A stretch of DNA of 64,000 bases from Beroe forskalii (GCA_011033025.1 WFMF01000037.1:124001-188000); one strand, 5' to 3'. Numbered from the stretch's first letter, positions 1 to 11,293 are shown. Numbers and translations are program-made. The notes: generated by a model not told the origin, from the sequence alone.

Positions 1-1430
1 TTGTTATCCTAAGAGTCATTCAACGTTGGGGCACTGGGCACTACGTCGGGGCACTGGCTCACTGGGGCACTATGTCTACGTCATGTGATATTGGTATTCT
101 ATTGTTTTGGACGGTTAAGGCCATGGTTCTGTTTATCATTTTAAGGATCCTATTGTTATTCTATGGATCCTATTGTTATTCTATGGATGCCATTGTTATT
201 CTATGGCCTCTAATGTTATTCTAAGATTCGAAGGGTCCTATTGTTATACTTAGGGTTCTGCTGTTACTGTTAGGGTCTCATTTTTATTATCAGTGCCCTA
301 TTGTTATTCTAAGGGTCCTATTCTCATATTAAGGATCCTATTGTTATTCCAAGGGTCCTATTTTTATTTGAAGGGTCCTTTTGTTATTCTAACGGTCCTT
401 TTGTTATTCTAAGCGTCCTATTGTTATTTTAAGGGCCCTATTCTCATACTAAGGATCCTATTGTTATTCCAAGGGTCCTATTGTTATTCTAAGGCTCTTA
501 TTGTTATTTCAAGGGTCCTATTGTTATTTTAAGGGTCCTATTGTTATTTCAAGGGTCTTATTGTTATTTGAAGGGTCATTTTGTTATTCTAACGGTCCAT
601 TTGTTATTCTAAGCGTCCTATTGTTATTTTAAGGGTCTTATTGTTATTTTAAGGGCCCTATTGTTATTTTAAGGGCCCTATTGTTATTTGAAGGGTCCTT
701 TTGTTATTCTAACGTCCCTTTTGTTATTCTATGCGTCCTATTGATATTTTAAGGGTCTACTTGTTATTTTAAGGGTCCTATTGTTATTTTAAGGGTCCAA
801 TTGTTATTCCAAGGGTCCTATTGTTATTTTAAGGATCTTATTGTTATTCTAAGGGTCCTATTGTGATACTCAGGACCCGATTGTTATTCCAAGGGTCCTA
901 TTGTTATTTTAAGGGTCTTATTGTTATTTTAAGGGTCCTTTTGTTATTCTAAGTACCTTATTATTATTATTGTAAAGGTCCTATTCTTATATTAGAATCC
1001 TATTGTTAATCTATGGTTCCTATTTTTATTTAAGGCCTCCTACCTCTTGCTATTATAAGATTCTAAGGGCCCTATTGTTATACTTAGGATACTTAGGGTC
1101 CCATTTTTATTATTAGTGCCCTATTGTTATTCTAAGTGTCCTATTCTCACACTAAGGATCCTATTGTTATTTCAAGGGTCCTATTGTTATTCTAACGGTC
1201 CTTTTGTTATTTTAAGGACCTTATTGTTATTCTAAGGGTCCTATTCTCATACTGAGGATCCTATTGTTATTCCAATGGGTCGTGTTGTTATATGAAGGGT
1301 CTTATTGTTATTTTAAGGGTCCTTTTGTTATCTAATTGTCTCATTATTATTCTAAGGGTCCTATTCTAACACTTAAAGGAACCTATTGTTATTGTTAGGC
1401 CTCTATTGTTATTCTAAGAGGTATTGTTCG
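1..1430 (+). repeat. Left arm: 20-bp minisatellite array
   Basis: Dozens of tandem units, mostly 20 bp, have a conserved ATTGTTATT core and a variable AAGGGTCCT part. A higher-order module containing TTATTATTAGTGCCC then TCTCATACTAAGGATCC occurs near 285-340 and again near 1110-1165, so the array has nested periodicity. No open frame of note. Confidence 0.85.
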
Positions 1431-2731
1431 GGTGCCCCGATATAGAATGACTCTTAGAATAACGATGCGACCCCAAGAATAACGATAGAACCCTTGAAAA
1501 ACAATAGAGTACCAATGTCACAAGCACATGAAGTAGTGCCCTTAGAATAACAATAGGATCCTTGGAATAACAAAAGGATCCTTAGTAAAAGGGAAGGACC
1601 CTTAAGTAATAATAAGACAGTTATAATAACAAAAGGACCCTTGGAATAACAATAGGATCCTTATTATGAGAAAAGGACCCTTAGAATAACAATAGGGCAC
1701 AATAATAACAGTAACAGCAGAACCCTAAGTATAACAATAGGACCCTTATAATAACAAGGGGCCTTAAAATAACAATAGGAACCATTGATTAACAAAAGGA
1801 TTTTTAATTCTAATAAAGAATAGGACCTTTAGATTAATAGTAAGACACTTAGAATAACAAAAGGATCGTTAGAATAACAAAAGGAACCTTCAAATAACAA
1901 TAAGACCCTTAAAATAACAATAGGACCGTTAAAATTACAATAGGACCCTTGGAATAACAATAGGATCCTTAGTATGAGAATAGGGCCCTTAAAATAACAA
2001 TAGGACCCTTAAAATAACAATAGGATGCTTAGAATAACAAAAGGACCGTTAGAATAACAAAAGGACCCTTCAAATAACAATAAGACCCTTGAAATAACAA
2101 TAGGACCGTTAAATTTACAATAGGACCCTTGAAATAACAATAGGATCCTTAGAATAACAATAGGACCCTTGGAATAACAATAGGACCCTTGAAATAATGA
2201 ATAGGACCCTTAAAATAACAAATAGGACCTTAAAATAACAAAACCCTTAATAATAGGACCCTTGAAATAACACTAAGAGTCTTAGAATAACAATAGGACC
2301 CTTGGAATAACAATAGGATCCTTAGTATGAGAATAGGACCCTTAGAATAACAATAGGGCACTAATAATAACAATGGGACCCTAACTGTAGCAGCAGAACC
2401 CTAAGTATAACAATAGAACCCTTCGAATCTTAGAATAACATTAGAGGCCATAGAATAACAATGGGATCCATAGAATAACAATAGGATCCATAGAATAACA
2501 ATAGGATCCTTAAAATGATAAACACTAACAGAATCATGGCCTTAACCGTCCAAAACAATAGAATACCAATATCACATGACGTAGACATAGTGCCCCAGTG
2601 CCCCGACGTAGAATCATGGCCTTAACCGTCCAAAACAATAGAATACCAATATCACATGACGTAGACATAGTGCCCCAGTGCCCCGACGTAGTGCCCAGTG
2701 CCCCAACGTTGAATGACTCTTAGGATAACAA
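1431..2731 (-). repeat. Right arm: inverted 20-bp minisatellite array
   Basis: Same unit as the left arm, on the minus strand. The switch of orientation lies around 1425-1440, near GGGTGCCCCGATATAGAATG. The outermost part of this arm carries an extra 80-bp duplication not seen in the left arm. Confidence 0.85.
2531..2690. repeat. 80-bp tandem duplication at the right-arm end
   Basis: 2531-2610 and 2611-2690 are identical by eye. Each begins GAATCATGGCCTTAACCGTC and ends CCCCGACGTA. The left arm has one copy of the corresponding sequence (about 30-130, reverse-complemented). Confidence 0.9.
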
Positions 2732-3235
2732 TAGGAACCCAAGAATAATAACAATAAGATCACTGGAATAACATTTGAATCAGAATAGTATAGGTACTTA
2801 CAACAACAATAAGACCATTCAGAACAATATCAGATAACGCAGACATAACGTAGTGGCCCAGTGCCCTGTCGTAGTGCCCTGGTGTCCTTCTTCAGAGCCT
2901 TAAAATAACAATAGGACACACCACGAATAAGTTTATGAAAATAACACTGAAGTCTTAAGTGTAGGTATCTAGAATGTATTGAATACACGATTGCAGATTA
3001 GTACACGATTACAGATTGCTGCACTTTACTCCTAAATCAGAATAGTATCCTTACAATAACAATAGAACCCTTCAAAACAATAGAATAACAATATCACTTA
3101 ACATAGACGTAGTGGCCCAGTGCCCTGACGTAGTGCCCTGTGCCCTGTTCAGGGCACTACTTCAAGGATCAGTGCCCTGACGTAGTGCCCTGGTGCCCTG
3201 ACGTAGTGCCCTGTGCCCTGAGTGCCCTAAAACGT
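2732..3235. repeat. Degenerate arm-end modules and GTGCCCTGACGTA repeats
   Basis: Two further diverged copies of the arm-end module lie near 2785-2885 and 3030-3130. They are followed by short tandem GTGCCCTGACGTA units to 3235. A local hairpin has 11-bp arms GTAGTGCCCTG / CAGGGCACTAC at 3130-3140 and 3150-3160. Confidence 0.7.
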
Positions 3236-4065
3236 TATAAGGTTCTCTGTGTGTACGTGGCGCGCGACGATAACAGGGGTATACGTGTTTAGCAAATAAC
3301 CATGGCACTACTATTTGTATAATTATATTTTTTCATTTCACAAAACAACATAGTTATTACATATTGATTTAAGGACTTGCCAGACGTTGTCGCCAAAGGT
3401 GAAGGGGTCAGACACCGTCTGACAAGAAAGGACTAAATATATAATATTTGGTCTGTTCAATTGCGGTGTTAGTTTTAGCAAGGTCACTGTAACTTGTTAG
3501 ATAGATTTGTGTACAGAAATGTTGTGTACAGAAATGTTGACCCTTATTAAGTAATTGGCATTTTGCTGTTGACCTTACACCTTAGTTGATTTTGCCGTCG
3601 GCACCAATTAGATTTCATCATTACAAGCTTTGATGTTTGAAGCAATTGTTATTCTAGCTTACCATCGAAAAGAAACTAAAGATTTAATTGCATTGATTGT
3701 TTTAACACTGTGTATTATTCTTTAATGGATTATTGTTGAATGGACTTATTCTTTAATTGTTGATATATGCATTTAATTAATAATAATAATAATATTAATA
3801 ATAAGTGTAATTTAAACACCGCTATTAAGCTTATTAAAGCCTATACTCTGCAGTGTATGCCATTAAAATTGCAAAAATCCTAGAAACTAAATTAATATAA
3901 ACTAAAACTTTCAGAAAAGATAAGCTAAGTTATGGAAATAACTAGTCAGAAATAAATTAAGGTTAAGAAAATTTGTTAAAAACTTGAGACAAGAAATTAA
4001 AACAACTTCTGTAACAGTAATAACTAAAGAGTAGTTTGAGAAGCCTAAAAAAGAATAAAGTTAAA
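3236..4065. other. Non-coding stretch upstream of element A (probable 5' UTR in part)
   Basis: No coding signal. It holds a dispersed motif TATACGTGTTTAGCAAA near 3279-3296, also found twice near 58000 and 58340, and an (AAT)n-like stretch near 3777-3803. Part of this region is presumably the 5' UTR of element A, but its 5' boundary is not visible. Confidence 0.4.
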
Positions 4066-5217
4066 ATGCTCAATAAACAAGTTCAATGTGAGACTGCTGA
4101 TGAAAGCTTTTCTGGTAGAAAATCAGAAAATGAATCTGCTAATGATGACAGTACTAGTTCTTTGGATGATATGAAATCTCTCCTGTTGAATATGAAAGAT
4201 GAAATTCTCAACCAAGTTACATCACTCATTGACAATAAACTTGCAGCTTGTCAGGATGATGAGGTTTCTACTGGTGATAGCCAATCAGTAACAGATTGTC
4301 TGTCAGTTCAATCTAAATCATATGCTAGTGCAGTGAGCTCATCAAAAAATGTACCATCGCTCAGTAAGGGTAATGAAAATCCAAGTCAAGATGTTATTGT
4401 GTTAAATACTGACTCTCAGAATGTAGACTATTCCAAAGTTGTCAAATGCATTGGAGACAAGCTTACTTCAGTCCCTGTTGACTTTCTTCAAGAAAAACAA
4501 TTGCAAAAGAAAATCATCATTGGTTTCCCATCATCTGAGATGAAAGAAAAGGGGAAAGATTTACTGGCTTCATGCCCAGAAGTTGTTTCTAGTGGTTTTG
4601 CTGTTAATGATGCTAAAAAGATGCTGCCTAAAATCACTGTTACCAATATTCCAAACAGCATTGTATCAGATGTGATAAAGCAAGGAGAAGAAGGAATCAC
4701 CCCATTAGAGTATCGTCAAAATCTCAAAAACTTTTTCCTTCAGAAGATTATGGAGAAAAATTCCAATGTTTTTAAAATGGTTTCTGAGGATAAGAACAAG
4801 GTATTTGAGATTGTGTATGTTAATGTGGGCAAGGAATACACAACCCTTGGAATTAAGATCTCACCAGAAATATATGATACCATCAGAACATGCAGCTTTT
4901 TATACATTGGAAATAATAGATGCAATGTCATTGATAGGTTTGATATCAAGCAATGCTTCAGATGCCAAAAAGTAGGTCACATTTCAACCCACTGTAAGGA
5001 AGATATTGTTTGCATGTATTGCAGTGCTTCTCATAGGAGTGGTCTATGCAACAACAAAAAGAACAAAAGTGCACATAGGTGTAGAAACTGTGCTCAGTCA
5101 AAAAATCCTCAACATAATGCCTCCTGCAATAGCCATCATTCTGGCTCTGAAAAATGCCCAGTAATAGCCAAAGAAATAAGGCGATTACAACAGTGTACTC
5201 AGTATTCAAAAAACTAG
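4066..5217 (+). CDS. Element A ORF1: gag-like protein with zinc knuckles
   Basis: About 383 residues from the first in-frame ATG at 4066. The frame is open upstream to 4036 but without ATG. The N-terminal ~100 residues are acidic and Ser-rich; the middle is basic/hydrophobic. The C-terminus has Cys/His clusters: CFRCQKVGHISTHC is a canonical CX2CX4HX4C knuckle (around residue 296), followed by CMYCSASHRSGLC and a third CRNC...H...C cluster. In non-LTR elements ORF1 proteins bind element RNA and form the RNP; the knuckles support that role here, as inference. The stop lies 64 nt inside ORF2, which is in the -1 frame relative to this ORF, so ORF2 may be reached by reinitiation or frameshifting. 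It is the only intact gag-type ORF1 here; the comparable one in element B is broken. Confidence 0.8.
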   Translation: MLNKQVQCETADESFSGRKSENESANDDSTSSLDDMKSLLLNMKDEILNQVTSLIDNKLAACQDDEVSTGDSQSVTDCLSVQSKSYASAVSSSKNVPSLSKGNENPSQDVIVLNTDSQNVDYSKVVKCIGDKLTSVPVDFLQEKQLQKKIIIGFPSSEMKEKGKDLLASCPEVVSSGFAVNDAKKMLPKITVTNIPNSIVSDVIKQGEEGITPLEYRQNLKNFFLQKIMEKNSNVFKMVSEDKNKVFEIVYVNVGKEYTTLGIKISPEIYDTIRTCSFLYIGNNRCNVIDRFDIKQCFRCQKVGHISTHCKEDIVCMYCSASHRSGLCNNKKNKSAHRCRNCAQSKNPQHNASCNSHHSGSEKCPVIAKEIRRLQQCTQYSKN

Positions 5218-8120
5218 TTGGTGAATCCTGTCCACACATCAATGTTGTAGTCTTCAACTCAAGGTCAATTTGCAATAAGACTGTAAAGGTTGTAGAATAC
5301 TTTAATGACCTTGATGCTGATTTATGTTTGCTGACAGAAACTTGGCTCAGGAAAGGTGACACATCTAAAGTTAGTGAAATCAAAGAACTGGGTTATAAGA
5401 TGATTCATAAATCAAGAGCAGGTAGAGGTGGTGGTATTGCATTCATGTATAAAAACACTCTTCAATTAAGACACAAAAAAACCCTGCAATATAAAAGTTT
5501 TGAAGTTATGGAAGCATTGCTGGAATCAAACTTGTGCAAACTTATAAGAATATGCTGCATATACCGACCAGGTACAGGGATTCATGGTAGTGTTGAGGAA
5601 TTTTGTTCTGAGTTTGAAGAATACCTTCACGATATGACTCATCTACCAGGTCGCCCTTTGATAGTTGGAGACTTTAATATCCATGTTGAAAAATGCACTG
5701 ACTTGGGCAGTAAAAAGTTTCTTGATGTGCTGTCATTGTTTGACCTTGTTCAACATGTTAAAGGGGCAACTCATGTATGTGGGGGAACACTAGACCTGGT
5801 CATTACATCATCTAATAACTGTGATAGTATCACACTGAGTGATATTCAAATTGTTCCAACAGTCACATCATCAGACCACTACATAGTGTCCTTCGCTTGT
5901 TTATTTCCACATAACAATGCTACAAAACAATCAGCTAAGTCTGTGAGAAATATCAAGGGTATGAATATAGAGAACTTTCAGAAAGACATTATGGACTGTG
6001 ACCTCAACAGACCAGAAACTTTTATTGATATAAACAATGTAGTAGATCTTTATAATTCGAACCTGAAGAGAATTATTGATAGTCATGCCCCCCTCAAGAC
6101 AGTTAAGGTCTTTCCAGAACAAAGTGTTTGGTTTAACTCTACATGTCAAGAGGCAAGGCGTCTTAGGAGAAAAGCTGAGAGGAAAAAGAAAAAGCTTAAT
6201 ACAACAGAGTCCTGCATTGCATGGGGTGAGGCAACAAAACATGCTGCTGAAGTCATTAATGCCACCAGGGATGCTTACTATAAGACTCAACTAGACAAAA
6301 GTACAGCTGATAAGAAGAAGACATTTGCTATTGTGAATCACTTAATGGATAGGAATATCTCACAATCATACATTCCATCTCATAAGCCTGATGAAATTAT
6401 TGCAACTGAGATGAAAGATTTCTTTGCAACAAAAGTGCACAACATATATGACAAAATAGAGGAAGCTATTTACAGGGAATCCATATCCTCCTATGAAACT
6501 CCAGATTTTGAAGGCGAACCCTGGACTCAGTTCGAATTGATAACAGAGGAAGAACTTTCAAAGGTTGTAAAATCTCTGAACTTGAAATTTTGTGAGCAAG
6601 ACCCTATACCAAGCAAGTTGTTTAATGATTGCTTCCATGAGCTCAAGACAAGCACTCTTTATATAGTGAATGAATCTCTCAAATCTGGTGTGTTCCCATC
6701 TGAACTTAAAAATGCTGATATAAAACCTTCAGTCAAGGAATCAAATGGTAATCTGGATGATTACAGCAACTATAGACCCATCAGTAATCTACCATTTTTA
6801 TCTAAGATCCTAGAAAAAGTTGTACATAAGCAGCTCTGTAACCACCTCCAGAAATATCAATTGCATGCTGAGTATCAGAGTGGGTACAGGGTAGACCACA
6901 GTTGTGAAACAGCAACCCTAGCAGTTTACAATGATCTTTTGACTATCAGTGATAAGAAAAGTAAGGTTATATTACTTCTACTAGATCTCAGTGCTGCCTT
7001 TGATACCATCAACCATGAACAGCTACTTAATAAGCTCAAGTATAAATTTGGTATTGCTGGGAACGTCCTAACATGGTTCAAATCATACCTCAATGATAGG
7101 TCATTTAATGTTACAATCAATAAAGCTAAATCTGGAAAATCATATCTTTCAATTGGAGTACCTCAAGGCTCTATTCTAGGACCAATACTCTTCATTCTAT
7201 TCACTAAAGATATTGAAAATATTGCAAAGAGCCATGGTTTTAATGTACATCTATATGCTGATGACACACAGTTGTATATAGAATTTAATCCTATCTTGTC
7301 AGACCTTGTTGATTTTGAAGATAAAATTGTTGAATGCCTTAAAGATATCAGAGACTGGATGCTTTTAAATCACTTAAAACTCAACACAGATAAAACTAAG
7401 GCACTTATCATCAAAAAGCATAACAATTTCATTTCCCAAGATATAGATGATCTTAAAATCAGCTCAGAGGAACTTGTTCAGCCAGTGAAATGTGCCAAAA
7501 GCCTTGGTGTATATCTTGATGATTATCTTTCTCTTGAGGTTCAGATCAACAATGTCATTAAAGCATGTTTCATCAATCTCCGTAACTTGAGGGCCATTGC
7601 ATCAAAACTCTCTTTCTCTCTCAAGAAGCAGTTGGTTTACTGTTTTGTATTGTCACGACTGGATTATTGTAATGGACTCTATATTGGACTACCTAATTAT
7701 TTGATAAGCAAACTTCAGAAAGTTCAAAATGCATGTACACGATTTCTTTTTGGGAAGAAAATTAAAATGTTTGATCATATAACTCCATATTTAAAAGAGG
7801 CTCATTTCCTGCCTGTCAAATTTAGAATTGAATACAAGATAGCACTTTTAGTATACAAGTGTATCAACAATATTGCACCTTCTTATTTATCTAAGCTGTT
7901 AACTATCAGAAGTGAGTTAAATATATCATTAAGAAATGAATCTGATTATTTTTTGCTTGAAACTCCTAAAGTGCCTAATTATCTACAGACTGATAGAGCA
8001 TTTTGTTATGCTGCTCCCTACGTATGGAATAGACTCCCTTATGAAGTTAGGACGTGTAGTAATATTGAAATTTTTAAAAAAGAATTAAAGACATATTATT
8101 TTCAGATAGCTTTTGGCTAA
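5154..8120 (+). CDS. Element A ORF2: endonuclease-reverse transcriptase polyprotein
   Basis: 988 residues from ATG 5154. The endonuclease domain (about residues 28-250) shows VVFNSRSI, LLTETWL (catalytic Glu), IYRPG, IVGDFNIHV (Asp/Asn) and SSDHYIV (terminal SDH). The reverse transcriptase (about 480-780) shows the finger motif YRPISNLPFLSKILEK, motif A LLLLDLSAAFDTI (about 605-617), motif B GVPQGSILGP and motif C LYADDTQL (about 699-706). The C-terminal tail has the LDYCNGLYIGLP, FLPVKFRIEYKIALLVYKC and WNRLPYEVR blocks typical of the CR1/L2 group. No RNase H domain. It would nick DNA and prime reverse transcription on the target. All catalytic residues that can be checked by eye are present, so the ORF looks functional. 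Confidence 0.9.
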   Translation: MPSNSQRNKAITTVYSVFKKLVGESCPHINVVVFNSRSICNKTVKVVEYFNDLDADLCLLTETWLRKGDTSKVSEIKELGYKMIHKSRAGRGGGIAFMYKNTLQLRHKKTLQYKSFEVMEALLESNLCKLIRICCIYRPGTGIHGSVEEFCSEFEEYLHDMTHLPGRPLIVGDFNIHVEKCTDLGSKKFLDVLSLFDLVQHVKGATHVCGGTLDLVITSSNNCDSITLSDIQIVPTVTSSDHYIVSFACLFPHNNATKQSAKSVRNIKGMNIENFQKDIMDCDLNRPETFIDINNVVDLYNSNLKRIIDSHAPLKTVKVFPEQSVWFNSTCQEARRLRRKAERKKKKLNTTESCIAWGEATKHAAEVINATRDAYYKTQLDKSTADKKKTFAIVNHLMDRNISQSYIPSHKPDEIIATEMKDFFATKVHNIYDKIEEAIYRESISSYETPDFEGEPWTQFELITEEELSKVVKSLNLKFCEQDPIPSKLFNDCFHELKTSTLYIVNESLKSGVFPSELKNADIKPSVKESNGNLDDYSNYRPISNLPFLSKILEKVVHKQLCNHLQKYQLHAEYQSGYRVDHSCETATLAVYNDLLTISDKKSKVILLLLDLSAAFDTINHEQLLNKLKYKFGIAGNVLTWFKSYLNDRSFNVTINKAKSGKSYLSIGVPQGSILGPILFILFTKDIENIAKSHGFNVHLYADDTQLYIEFNPILSDLVDFEDKIVECLKDIRDWMLLNHLKLNTDKTKALIIKKHNNFISQDIDDLKISSEELVQPVKCAKSLGVYLDDYLSLEVQINNVIKACFINLRNLRAIASKLSFSLKKQLVYCFVLSRLDYCNGLYIGLPNYLISKLQKVQNACTRFLFGKKIKMFDHITPYLKEAHFLPVKFRIEYKIALLVYKCINNIAPSYLSKLLTIRSELNISLRNESDYFLLETPKVPNYLQTDRAFCYAAPYVWNRLPYEVRTCSNIEIFKKELKTYYFQIAFG

Positions 8121-8292
8121 GTAAAGCTTAGTGATTTGATTTTCAATTAACTTATGTTAAGTGACTTATTTCATCTATATGAGTCGCTTTAGATGGCTGG
8201 GTTAATTCTTGTTAGACATTGCGCCTAAAAGTAGATACCTATTTTAGCTTTAAAGCGATGAATAAATTTCTATTATTTATTTATTTATTTAA
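8121..8292 (+). other. Element A 3' UTR and (TTTA)n tail
   Basis: 170-bp AT-rich UTR with AATAAA near 8261, ending in tandem TTTA/ATTT units. Just beyond lies an 8-bp-arm palindrome, ATATCATA-T-TATGATAT. Confidence 0.7.
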
Positions 8293-8549
8293 AATATCAT
8301 ATTATGATATTAAGTAACATACTTTGTGTATGGTGAGTGTGCTTTATGTTATCAAACTACCATTGAACAATATTACCTCAATTTTAATGAAAAAAAGCTG
8401 TTGGATTGATTTGATATGATAATGAAATCTTTATCATTTGAAAACAGTGTGTGGTATCAGTCGTGAAGTAGATTTTCTCAATTGATGTACATGTACTCGG
8501 TATTCCTGTAAATTCCTGTTCTAACCCTAATGCCACTGATGTAGCTGAC
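8293..8549. other. Intergenic, nothing recognised
   Basis: AT-rich sequence between the tail of element A and the minisatellite. No coding or repeat signal was seen beyond the small palindrome at its start. Confidence 0.4.
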
Positions 8550-8935
8550 CTAAGACCTTGCTGAAGTAGCAAGATTTTAACTCTCACCCTCTAAATTAGC
8601 TGAAGTAGCAAAGTTTTAACCCTCATCCCTCTAAATTAGTTGAAGCATTTCTAGGATTGACTCAGTCTGAGCAGCTTTGAATTCATCCCTCTGAATTAGC
8701 TGGTTATGACGGTTTCAACCCCTAAAATCTCTGATCTTGCTAAAGTTTAAACCCTAACACCTCTGATTTAGCTGAAGAATCAAGGTTGTTACATTCCCCT
8801 CTAATTAGCTGAAGTAGCAAGGTTTCTACCCTTCGACATAGCTGAAGTAGCCAGGTTTAACCTTCCTCCCTCTAAATTAGCTGAAGTTTCAAGGTTCTAA
8901 CCCTCCCCCTCTCAATTAGTTGAAGTTGAAAGGTA
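8550..8935 (+). repeat. ~50-60 bp minisatellite (TTAGCTGAAGTAGCAAGGTT)
   Basis: About seven diverged units containing TTAGCTGAAGTAGCAAGGTT followed by AACCCT and CCCTCTAAA. Unit length varies through internal indels. Not coding. Confidence 0.8.
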
Positions 8936-10060
8936 GCTGGATGTAGCAGCTGGTGGAGTGGGACAGCCTCCGACAGATCAGTGCTGATGGTCGCTGATTT
9001 GCAAAGCAAACAATTCAATGCTAATATTGCTCGCCTATTGCTGAGAGTTGGTATCTCACACAAGTTCAGGTAATGATGTTTACATATACACTAGCAGGCC
9101 CATTGGGCCTGCAAACACATAGCTCACTTGGCACTGCTACACAGCACCTTGTTTGCAAGTTTTATTAAACACTGCAATTCGAATTGATTGGATACTTTCT
9201 ACCGCATCAAAAAATTCCAATTAGATCAAAAGTCAAAAGTTATGTGCAAAAAATCAAATATTCAAAAAAAGGAGCAAAATGAAGGAGCAGAGTGGGAAAT
9301 AGATGAAATTCGTCAGTTAGTCTTAGGCATGCTAAACCATGTTTAGCGTTCAGTTTGGATTGCAAGATTATGTTAATTCTGACAACTTATTCTCATACTG
9401 ACACTGACATTGGATAATTTTGTTTTGTTCACAGGCCAGGAATTGTCTTCGAAATCTGCTACACCTAAATTCGACTTGATTAATAAATAAAACAAGTAAT
9501 TTAATGAGAAAGAAATTACACCAAGATTGAACATATATTACTCTTCATCTCGTTTTCAATTATGATTCAGATTAATTGCTCAATTACAATGGGCAACAAT
9601 AACATAACAAAACAACTTAATAAATTATAGAAACTAAAAGTCAGGATATCCTAACAATCTGAAATAATCAATTATTGTAAAAAACTAAAGCAACAGATAT
9701 GCAATAAGCTAAAATATACACATTAACAAAGTGCAAACTATGCAGCAGATATGAGAATCTTGTTTTCAAAGACAATTGAGTTGTATTGGGGCTATAGGAA
9801 ATGCCTGTGGGAACTTGGGCATCACCCTTGGTACAACTAATCAGGGCACAATAAATTATTTGAATTCGTCAATTTGTTTCAAGGAAAGTTCATTACTTAC
9901 TGCAAGTCAAAATTAACAATTTTGAAAGAAAAACAATCGGAGATAAATAATAATTTAATTACCAGCACTGTACTAACCAGTAAGCACTAAGCATGATAAT
10001 ATGAAGGTAACCATGATCAATTATTAACGTTTGTTATTAAGTCCTGCATTTCAAAGCAGG
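8936..10060. other. Intergenic AT-rich sequence
   Basis: No gene recognised. One palindrome GCAGGCCCA-T-TGGGCCTGC lies at 9094-9112. Confidence 0.4.
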
Positions 10061-10251
10061 GAAGTGGACTGTTGTCACTTCAGGGTACCTACATGATATT
10101 GTTCATTTCATGGTATAGAGGGTATGTGATGTTATATGTGAATTGCTGTAGCATATTTTTGCAATGATTTTTCCTGTAAAATCTAATCACCTATAATTTG
10201 ACAAACTGAAAGTCAAGCTACCTGTTTCATGTCTAATTTATATTAAAAAGC

Positions 10252-11040
10252 TTAGTTTATGGTAAGGTTGTGGTTCTCCCATGGCTGAGGATGCCCTGAT
10301 GACTGAAGGCCATGTAGAAATTTTTTGAACTTATTTTTTGCAACACAAGATGATGTGGACATGTCAGAAAGAAAGTCAGTATCCAAACAAGAAGCTTTAC
10401 TTTTGAATTCATTCCATATTGTGGAGCCACAATATAAAAATTGCTGCCTTGATGTTTCTAGTTTATACTTAGGCACCACAATTTTCCCCTTTTGACAACT
10501 TCTCATAGAGTCAGGAGAATTCTTTAGTAATGTAAACATGGGAATTGGATATCTATATTTCTTAATTTTGAAAATTTCATTCAGCACAAAAATTTTATGA
10601 AGGTTATGAACAGTTAGTAATTTCAAATCTGTGAAAAGTGGTTTAGTATGTTCCAGTACATAATCTTTTGGAGCTAATTGTTCATCAATAGACCTAGTTC
10701 TAGCACATGTTTTATAGTATTCAGCATGATCAAAGTTCAACTTTTTCCCAAAGAGTAGACGAATACATCTCTTTTGAATATTAAAGATGCGACTCAATTT
10801 ATTATTTGATACAGAACCCCATGCTGATATTCCATACGTCAGGTGTGATATGAAGAGTGAGTGATAAAGTTTACTGTAGTGTTCTTTTGGAATAAACTTT
10901 TTTATTCTCTTAATGGTAATGATTGAGCTGTTTAACTTTTGCTCCAATTGTTCTAAGTGACCCTCCCAATTTAAGTTTTCATCTATGATAATCCCAAGAT
11001 ATCTTGCCATATTTGTTTTTTTCACTTTATTACCATTCAA
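10252..11040 (-). pseudogene. Element C, RT C-terminal portion
   Basis: 262 open codons starting inside the polymerase thumb region. It begins with the ARYLGIIIDENLNWEGHL block that follows the YADD region in CR1-like elements, continues through LTYGISAWGSVSNNKLSRIF and IQKRCIRLLFGKK, and ends in the basic C-terminal tail. The missing upstream part lies 6.9 kb away, beyond element B. The join carries TCAAATTTRATT on both sides of B. The reading frames on the two sides are offset by one base, so the copy had a small frameshift besides the insertion. Confidence 0.8.
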
Positions 11041-11048
11041 ATTTAATT
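11037..11048. repeat. Target site duplication of element B, left copy
   Basis: TCAAATTTAATT here and TCAAATTTGATT at 17916-17927 (11 of 12 identical) bracket element B and lie inside the RT reading frame of element C. Confidence 0.75.
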
Positions 11049-11293
11049 AATAATAAATAAATAAATATTGGCAATTATAAAGCACTTCTTTTAAGCAAGC
11101 TTTCACACAGAAGTGCTGGAAACATATCAGTCCATAATAATTTAAATTAAAAGTTTAACAAATTCCTAAAAGTTTCCATATGAAAGAAATCTAAAATTAA
11201 TTTACCCTAAAATATCAATCTGATGAAACAATAAATTAAGTACAATTGAAAATAAATTAAAGAACAGGGATGACAACAAAATAAAGTTGTTAA

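Larger units (their letters stand above)
1..2731. repeat. Large inverted repeat made of ~20-bp minisatellite (foldback-like)
   Basis: The first ~1430 bases carry a unit of the form CCTATTGTTATTCTAAGGGT on the plus strand. From about 1431 the same unit appears reverse-complemented, as ACCCTTAGAATAACAATAGG. The outer ends also mirror each other: bases 1-140 match the reverse complement of about 2500-2731, including the stretch around GGACGGTTAAGGCCATG. The order of variant units near the outer ends is the same in both arms, with scattered base differences. Long inverted repeats built from short tandem units are known from foldback elements of Drosophila and TU elements of sea urchins; assigning this one to that class is inference. 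The left end is cut by the window. Confidence 0.85.
3300..8292 (+). mobile_element. Element A: CR1/L2-like non-LTR retrotransposon with intact ORFs
   Basis: Two open overlapping ORFs are followed by a short 3' UTR that ends in a (TTTA)n microsatellite at about 8269-8291, a 3' terminus common in the CR1/L2 group. The order is ORF1 with CCHC knuckles, then ORF2 with an apurinic-type endonuclease and reverse transcriptase, and no RNase H. The 3' end is clear; the 5' end is only estimated. No convincing target duplication was found by eye. Undisrupted frames suggest a young, possibly competent copy. Confidence 0.8.

Noticed and set aside
1..1430. Telomeric or subtelomeric simple repeat
   Set aside because: The 20-bp unit does not match TTAGGG-type repeats and occurs as an inverted pair flanked by ordinary sequence.
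1..2731. CRISPR array
   Set aside because: Units are contiguous without unique spacers and the array inverts in the middle; the setting is eukaryotic.
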